A DNA stretch of 9,042 bases from an uncultured Collinsella sp. Its GTDB lineage: Bacteria; Actinomycetota; Coriobacteriia; Coriobacteriales; Coriobacteriaceae. The translations under genes and the position numbers were made by a program. A model generated the notes under the pieces. It saw only the letters and a program-made list of their open reading frames with translations, was not told the DNA's origin and searched no databases. The DNA lies in assembly GCA_900552395.1 (NCBI GenBank), contig URZJ01000062.1, positions 1 to 9,042 on the forward strand, written 5' to 3'. Of the stretch, positions 4,696-9,042 are shown one piece after another. Positions within the stretch are counted from its first letter, which is position 1, and each line of letters begins with the position of its first letter.

Positions 4696-5793
4696 TTGAA
4701 GAAGGTAATGCTCGTCTTCGGCACCCGCCCGGAGGCAATCAAGATGTGCCCGCTCGTCAACGAGCTCAAGGCGCGTACGGATGAGTTTAAGACCGTCGTG
4801 ACCGTGACCGGCCAGCACCGCGAGATGCTGGACCAGGTTCTGCGCGTCTTCGACGTGACTCCCGACCACGACCTGGCGATCATGAAGCCGGGCCAGACGC
4901 TGTTCGACGTGACGTGTGACGTGCTGGTCAAGCTCAAAGCTGTCCTCGAGGACGAGAGGCCCGACGTGGTCCTGGTCCACGGTGACACCACGACCAGCTT
5001 CGCCGCGGCGCTCGCGTGCTTCTACCTGCAGATCCCCGTGGGGCATGTGGAGGCCGGCCTGCGCACGCACGACATCTACAGCCCCTGGCCGGAGGAGTTC
5101 AACCGCCAGGCGGTCGACATCGTGAGCGAGTACTACTTCGCGCCCACGGAGGCGAGCAAGCAGAACCTGCTCGGCGAGGGCAAGCCCGAGTCCGGGATCT
5201 GGGTCACCGGCAACACCGGCATCGACGCACTGCGCACCACCGTGCGCGAGGGCTACTCCCACCCCGAGCTCGATTGGGCCGAGGGCTCCCGCCTCATCCT
5301 CATCACGGCGCATCGCCGCGAGAACCTGGGCGAGCCCATGCACCGCATGTTCCGCGCCATCCGCCGCGTGATGGAGGAGCACCCCGACACCAAGGCGATC
5401 TACCCCATCCACATGAACCCGCTCGTCCGCAAGGCGGCACACGAGGAACTGGACGGCTTCGACAGGCTCCACATCATCGACCCGCTCGAGGTGCTCGACT
5501 TCCACAACTTCATGGCGGCGAGCCACCTCATCCTCACCGACTCCGGCGGTATCCAGGAGGAGGCCCCGAGCCTGGGCAAGCCGGTGCTCGTCATGCGCGA
5601 CACCACCGAGCGCCCCGAGGGCGTGGCCGCCGGCACGCTGAAGCTCGTCGGCACCGAGGAGGACGTCATCTACCGCGAGTTCAGCCGCCTGCTCTCTGAT
5701 CAGACCGAGTACGAGGCCATGAGTCATGCCTCGAACCCCTACGGTGACGGGCATGCGAGCGAGCGAATTGCTGACGTTATTGGAGGTAAATAG
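4696..5793 (+). CDS. wecB: UDP-N-acetylglucosamine 2-epimerase (non-hydrolysing)
   Basis: Converts UDP-GlcNAc to UDP-ManNAc in the cytoplasm and feeds the dehydrogenase and the GT26 transferase. The protein has 365 residues. Motifs: GTRPEAIK (9-16), GDTTTSF with Asp97, HVEAGLR with Glu119, SPWPEEFNRQ with Glu133, TAHRRENLG with His206, TDSGGIQEE (281-289) and MRDTTERPE. These correspond to the catalytic and UDP/allosteric-site residues of the E. coli and Bacillus enzymes. The start is the rare codon TTG at 4696, chosen because AGGAG (4683-4687) lies 8 nt upstream and translation gives MKKVMLVFGTRPE. The frame is open back to 4480, but that stretch overlaps wecC and has no family similarity. 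ATG 4708 would cut into the first strand. The ribosome site follows a 29-nt gap after wecC. The stop TAG shares a base with the next start. Confidence 0.95.
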   Translation: MKKVMLVFGTRPEAIKMCPLVNELKARTDEFKTVVTVTGQHREMLDQVLRVFDVTPDHDLAIMKPGQTLFDVTCDVLVKLKAVLEDERPDVVLVHGDTTTSFAAALACFYLQIPVGHVEAGLRTHDIYSPWPEEFNRQAVDIVSEYYFAPTEASKQNLLGEGKPESGIWVTGNTGIDALRTTVREGYSHPELDWAEGSRLILITAHRRENLGEPMHRMFRAIRRVMEEHPDTKAIYPIHMNPLVRKAAHEELDGFDRLHIIDPLEVLDFHNFMAASHLILTDSGGIQEEAPSLGKPVLVMRDTTERPEGVAAGTLKLVGTEEDVIYREFSRLLSDQTEYEAMSHASNPYGDGHASERIADVIGGK

Positions 5794-6746
5794 TGAAGCT
5801 AAAAAAGAGGTTTACTCTTTCTCTTAAAAACAACCTGCGCTTCATTCCTGATGAGGCATATATGCGTCTCTACTTCAAAGCCAAACTTCATTACGAGCCT
5901 GATTTCGAGTGTCCTAAGACATTCAATGAGAAGCTGCAGTGGTACAAGCTTAACTACCATAATCCAGTTTTGACTCAGCTCGCAGATAAATATGGCGTGC
6001 GCTCTTTCGTCGAACAACGTATTGGGTCCGAGTATCTTGTGCCACTTTTCGGTGTTTTCAATGCAGCTGAAGAGATCGATCTCGATAAATTGCCGGAGAA
6101 GTTTGTGCTTAAATGTACTCACGACTCGCAGAGCACATTTGTTTGCACGGATAAGTCGAATTTTGATTTTGTTGAGGCCAAGAAACGTCTGAATGTTGCC
6201 TTGCATAGAAACTGGTATTGGCAGGGCAGGGAGTGGGCTTATCTCGGTATCACGCCTCGCATTGTGGCGGAAGCATTTCTTGATGAACCTGGAAGAGCGA
6301 CTCCGACTGATTACAAATTCTATTGTTTTGACGGTAAGGCAGCTCTTGTTCAGACGGACGCCGATCGTTTCACTAATCATGAAATGCAGTACTTTTCTAC
6401 TGAATGGGAGCAGCGTGGCGATATCGACCATGAGGTATCTGAGCATGAGCCTACTGTAAAGCCCGAGAACTACGAACTTATGCTTGAGCTTTCCGAGAAA
6501 CTCTCTGATGGTTTCCCTCACGTGCGGGTTGACTGGTACAACATTAGCGGTAAACCTTACTTTGGCGAGATGACTTTCTATACCGGAGGCGGATACGATC
6601 CCTTCTATGCACTAGAGGAGCAACCCGATAGACTTGACCGAGAGCTTGGCGATTTGTTTGTTTTGCCAACTGTTTCCCATTTAGAAAAGTACTGCGATTG
6701 GTCTTGCCCTTCTTCTAAAAGATCTTTAGGTGCTGATAATGCCTAA
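5793..6746 (+). CDS. TupA-like ATP-grasp protein
   Basis: A 317-residue protein resembling the TupA-like ATP-grasp family, named after TupA of teichuronopeptide synthesis in alkaliphilic Bacillus. Members lie in capsule and O-antigen loci and are often mislabelled glycosyltransferases. ATP-grasp enzymes activate a carboxylate as acyl phosphate and join it to an amine or thiol. Visible: N-terminal KTFNEKLQWYKL (42-53), LADKYGVR, nucleotide-binding FVLKCTHDSQS (104-114), DYKFYCFDGK (173-182), and the C-terminal metal and ATP site RVDWYN (245-250) with GKPYFGEMTFYTGGG (253-267; Glu259). The GTG start at 5793 overlaps the wecB stop by one base (TAGTG) with GGAGG 6 nt upstream. Composition drops here (26 of 60 bases G or C at 5941-6000, against 40 of 60 in wecC). 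A role in amide-linking an amino compound to a uronic acid is inference. Family is likely; substrate unknown. Confidence 0.85.
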   Translation: MKLKKRFTLSLKNNLRFIPDEAYMRLYFKAKLHYEPDFECPKTFNEKLQWYKLNYHNPVLTQLADKYGVRSFVEQRIGSEYLVPLFGVFNAAEEIDLDKLPEKFVLKCTHDSQSTFVCTDKSNFDFVEAKKRLNVALHRNWYWQGREWAYLGITPRIVAEAFLDEPGRATPTDYKFYCFDGKAALVQTDADRFTNHEMQYFSTEWEQRGDIDHEVSEHEPTVKPENYELMLELSEKLSDGFPHVRVDWYNISGKPYFGEMTFYTGGGYDPFYALEEQPDRLDRELGDLFVLPTVSHLEKYCDWSCPSSKRSLGADNA

Positions 6747-7794
6747 AGTGTTGATGATTGGCCCGAGTCTTGATGCTATGGGTGGCATCTCCACGGTTGA
6801 AAACAACATTATGAAGTGGTCGAATCGTAACGAAGGTTCAATAGAATTCATTTCGACAACTGCTGAGGGCGGGAAGTTCAAGAAGCTCTCCATTGCCCTT
6901 GTGGCTTATATGAAATATCTCAGCAGGCTCAACGCGTGCGATCTCGTACATGTGCATATGGCGTCTCGTGGCAGCTATCGCCGAAAAAAGATCTTCATGA
7001 GGGCGGCCTTCTTTCGAAACAAACCCGTTCTTCTCCATCTGCATGGTAGCGAGTTCGGTGTTTGGTTTGACGAAGAATGTAGCGAGGCTGAGAGACGCGA
7101 TATCTCGCATTCCTTTGAATGTTGCTCAAAGGTGGTCGTTCTGTCGGAGGAGTGGAAGGAATTCCTTCTAAAAAGGCACATCTGTTCCTTGGATCGTATC
7201 GTGGTGGTGCATAACGCCGTTGACGTTCCTGAGGTTAACGCTATTGATTATTCGTGCAATACGGTTTTGTTCATGGGGCGTCTTGATGCGCGCAAGAGTC
7301 CGGATTTACTTTTGCGCGCTGCTAAGCGCGTTCTTAAGACTCATCCCGATGCGCGTTTTGTCTTTGGCGGAGACGGGGATGTGCCAGCATATGAACAACT
7401 GGCGGATGAACTTGGAATTGGTGACAGGTGTAGCTTTATAGGCTGGGCTAAAGGTGAAAAAAAAGACGAAGCCTTTCGCAACAGTAGCATGTTCTGCCTT
7501 CCTTCGAAGAATGAGGGCATGCCTATGAGTGTGCTTGAGGCAATGTCGTACGGACTTGCTACCATTGCGACTCCTGTCGGGGGTATTCCACAAGTCATTA
7601 CCGACGGCGTAGACGGAATTATGTTTCCAGTTGATGATGTTGATGCGTTGGCCACTAAGCTCGAGAATCTCATGAGCGATATCTCTTACAAGGAAATGAT
7701 TGGAATTCAGGGACGAGCTCGCATAAAAGATGCCTTTTCCCTTACGGCGTTTATGAACCGGCTTGGCATGGTTTACGAAGATATTTGCCGGTGA
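6739..7794 (+). CDS. GT4-family glycosyltransferase
   Basis: A GT-B fold, retaining glycosyltransferase of 351 residues that would add one sugar to the lipid-linked unit at the inner membrane face. The N-terminal domain shows the donor/acceptor loop GPSLDAMGGIST (8-19) and HLHGSEF (100-106). The linker is followed by VLFMGRLDARKSPDLLLRA, the start of the nucleotide-sugar domain. FVFGGDGD and the EX7E motif (Glu259 and Glu267 in EGMPMSVLEAM) are the family signature, followed by TPVGGIPQVITDGVDG. ATG 6739 was chosen because AGGTG (6728-6732) is 6 nt upstream; GTG 6730 in the same frame overlaps that site. It overlaps the ATP-grasp gene by 8 nt, so translation is probably coupled. Donor, acceptor and linkage cannot be read from the sequence. 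Like its upstream neighbour it is less GC-rich than the wecB-wecC core. Confidence 0.93.
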   Translation: MPKVLMIGPSLDAMGGISTVENNIMKWSNRNEGSIEFISTTAEGGKFKKLSIALVAYMKYLSRLNACDLVHVHMASRGSYRRKKIFMRAAFFRNKPVLLHLHGSEFGVWFDEECSEAERRDISHSFECCSKVVVLSEEWKEFLLKRHICSLDRIVVVHNAVDVPEVNAIDYSCNTVLFMGRLDARKSPDLLLRAAKRVLKTHPDARFVFGGDGDVPAYEQLADELGIGDRCSFIGWAKGEKKDEAFRNSSMFCLPSKNEGMPMSVLEAMSYGLATIATPVGGIPQVITDGVDGIMFPVDDVDALATKLENLMSDISYKEMIGIQGRARIKDAFSLTAFMNRLGMVYEDICR

Positions 7795-7873
7795 GACTCG
7801 CTTTCTTGGGCGATATTGGAGACCCGTCAGACTCCGTTTCTTATTTCCAAGTTGCACATTTAGGAGCGTGACG

Positions 7874-8674
7874 ATGGATAAGACTATTCATTACTGCTGG
7901 TTCGGAGGCAATCCGCTCTCTGAGACTGCTGTGAGGTCCTTGGCTTCGTGGGAGAAGTTTGCGCCTGGGTTTGAGGTCAAGCAGTGGAATGAGGATAACT
8001 TCGACTTCGCATCATGCTCTTGGTCAAGGGGCGCGTATGCGGCGGGCCTCTGGGCATTTGTGTCGGACTACGCTCGCTTTAAGGTCTTGTATGAGTACGG
8101 CGGCATCTATATGGATATCGGCAGCGAGCTCATACGAGACATATCGCCTCTCATGGAAAGCATTCCTTTCACTGCAATCGAAGAATCCTCGTTGACTGCC
8201 ACCACCGGCTTGATTGTTGCTGTTGAGCCTCATGACCCTGTAATTCGCGCATGCGTGGAACGATATGAGTCGATGGAGTTCTCCTGTGATCCTGATTTTC
8301 TCGACAAGATCACGGTGAATGAGGTATTCACTGCTGAGCTTCAAAAAATCGGCTTTGAACGCGTGAATAAAGAGCAGCATTTCGGTGGCTGGCTTGCCTT
8401 GGACTCCAAAGCGTTCAACCCCGTTTACGGTTTCGGCGGTTATCACATCAAGCGTGAAACGTACAGCATCCATCGCTCTTCGGGAAGCTGGGTTGAGCCC
8501 AAATATCGCATCAAGCGGAAGGTTGTGCGTAAGTGTTCCCCTTTCATTGGGCGAAGGCTTTCGCAGATTTTGGGTCGAATTCTCATGGAGCTTAGTGACG
8601 GTGGCTTGGTTGTAGGAACTAAGAGAATCTTTGGCGTTGTTCGCGAAAAGATTGCTAGAGGAGAGAGAAGTTAG
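7874..8674 (+). CDS. GT32-type capsular polysaccharide glycosyltransferase (DXD-sugar family)
   Basis: A 266-residue protein with the fold signature of the DXD-containing sugar transferases (Gly_transf_sug, GT32), common in capsule loci. It begins MDKTIHYCWFGG, the typical IPKxIHxxWFG start. Then come WNEDN, SDYARFKVLYEYGG (64-77) and IYMDIGSEL. In most relatives the metal site reads D-x-D; here Asp81 is kept but the second position is Gly83, followed by Glu85. The C-terminus (about 210-266) is rich in Lys and Arg and may touch the membrane. ATG 7874 is preceded by TAGGAG (7861-7866) at 7 nt. The frame is open upstream to 7763, but that part overlaps the GT4 gene and does not match the family start. 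The 79-nt gap after the GT4 gene (7795-7873) is the longest between genes from 1942 on; no promoter or terminator was seen in it. Donor sugar unknown. Confidence 0.87.
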   Translation: MDKTIHYCWFGGNPLSETAVRSLASWEKFAPGFEVKQWNEDNFDFASCSWSRGAYAAGLWAFVSDYARFKVLYEYGGIYMDIGSELIRDISPLMESIPFTAIEESSLTATTGLIVAVEPHDPVIRACVERYESMEFSCDPDFLDKITVNEVFTAELQKIGFERVNKEQHFGGWLALDSKAFNPVYGFGGYHIKRETYSIHRSSGSWVEPKYRIKRKVVRKCSPFIGRRLSQILGRILMELSDGGLVVGTKRIFGVVREKIARGERS

Positions 8675-8675
8675 A

Positions 8676-9042
8676 GTGGACGTATTCGCTAAAGATACTT
8701 ATCACTATTTCGGTACGCAAGGCGTAAAGCTCGGCCGGTTATTAGGTGATTTTGGCTACCGCTATGTTTTCTATCTAAGGATGTGTCAGGCAGGGGGTTT
8801 GCGAAAGCTCCTCTTCACGCTTCCGAGGAAACATCTTTCCAGGAAGTGTGGACTCGAGATTTCGCCATCAACTCAAATTGGTGAAGGCTTCTACATTGGT
8901 CACCCTTACGGCATTACTGTAAACGCCGGCGCGAAGTTCGGCCGTAACGTGAACATCCATAAGGGATGCACCATCGGCCAAGAAAACCGTGGCCATAGAA
9001 AGGGCGTCCCTACGATTGGTGACCGCGTATATCTCGGAATTA
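8676..9042 (+). CDS. Hexapeptide-repeat acetyltransferase, serine acetyltransferase-like (3' end outside window)
   Basis: The frame is open to the window edge (122 codons, no stop). It starts MDVFAKDTYHYFGTQGVKLG, then a short helical part with RYVFYLRMCQAGG, and then left-handed beta-helix turns: ISPSTQIGEGFYIGHPYGITVNAGAKFGRNVNIHKGCTIGQ (shown only to name the motif parts: IGHPYGITVN and VNIHKGCTIG). His76 in IGHPYG is the likely catalytic His of this CysE-like group. The N-terminal domain is shorter than in CysE, as in capsule-locus members that O-acetylate sugars using acetyl-CoA. So glycan O-acetylation is more likely than cysteine synthesis (inference). The start GTG 8676 is one base after the GT32 stop. 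The purine-rich GAGGAGAGAGAAG (8658-8670) supplies the ribosome site, overlapping the end of that gene. Confidence 0.88.
   Translation, partial: MDVFAKDTYHYFGTQGVKLGRLLGDFGYRYVFYLRMCQAGGLRKLLFTLPRKHLSRKCGLEISPSTQIGEGFYIGHPYGITVNAGAKFGRNVNIHKGCTIGQENRGHRKGVPTIGDRVYLGI

Noticed and set aside
3833..4738. Long open frame of 301 codons on the minus strand opposite wecC
   Set aside because: The protein is low-complexity (rich in Val, Asp, Gly, Leu), a typical mirror of a GC-rich gene, while the plus strand encodes intact WecC with all catalytic motifs.
4681..5754. Open frame of 357 codons on the minus strand opposite wecB
   Set aside because: It mirrors the codon bias of wecB, shows no recognisable motif and has no ribosome site of note.
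7763..7873. N-terminal extension of the GT32-type protein from ATG 7763
   Set aside because: It overlaps the GT4 gene; the family start MDKTIHYCWFGG and TAGGAG ribosome site fit ATG 7874.

Overview
The window reads as chromosomal DNA from a high-GC actinobacterium, most likely a Coriobacteriia gut commensal such as Collinsella. This is an inference from three things: GC-rich, NNC/NNG-biased codons, a clostridial-flavoured threonyl-tRNA synthetase, and a capsule locus headed by a NusG paralog. No rRNA, tRNA, CRISPR array, insertion sequence or transposase was seen.

Layout. Bases 1-943 are the 3' part of thrS, a housekeeping gene. Two intrinsic terminators in tandem (about 966-1001 and 1013-1042) close it. 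Then comes a gene-free control region up to 1267. It has a perfect TATAAT -10 box (1137-1142) inside a 118-bp segment bounded by perfect 15-bp inverted repeats (1056-1070 and 1159-1173). From 1268 to the right edge lies one rightward polysaccharide operon: a NusG/LoaP-type antiterminator, a phosphoglycosyl transferase, a WecG/TagA-type ManNAc(A) transferase, UDP-ManNAc dehydrogenase, UDP-GlcNAc 2-epimerase, a TupA-like ATP-grasp protein, a GT4 glycosyltransferase, a GT32-type glycosyltransferase, and a hexapeptide acetyltransferase cut by the window end. Most genes overlap or nearly touch.

How it works together (inference from families). The phosphoglycosyl transferase loads the first sugar-phosphate onto undecaprenyl phosphate. 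The epimerase and dehydrogenase make UDP-ManNAc and UDP-ManNAcA, and the WecG/TagA enzyme adds ManNAc(A) as second sugar. GT4 and GT32 extend the unit. The ATP-grasp protein may join an amino group to a uronic acid carboxyl, and the acetyltransferase decorates the glycan. Flippase, polymerase and export genes are not in view and would lie to the right. The NusG paralog would let RNA polymerase read through the long operon.

The most interesting part is control. The operon promoter sits between inverted repeats, with a bidirectional terminator just outside, as expected for an invertible (phase-variable) promoter. A second possible switch is a G9 tract between the antiterminator and the first transferase gene, next to a hairpin that holds the only visible Shine-Dalgarno sequence. 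Composition changes sharply at two places: inside thrS near its domain boundary, and at the epimerase/ATP-grasp junction (5793), where a conserved GC-rich core gives way to an AT-richer, probably strain-specific cassette.
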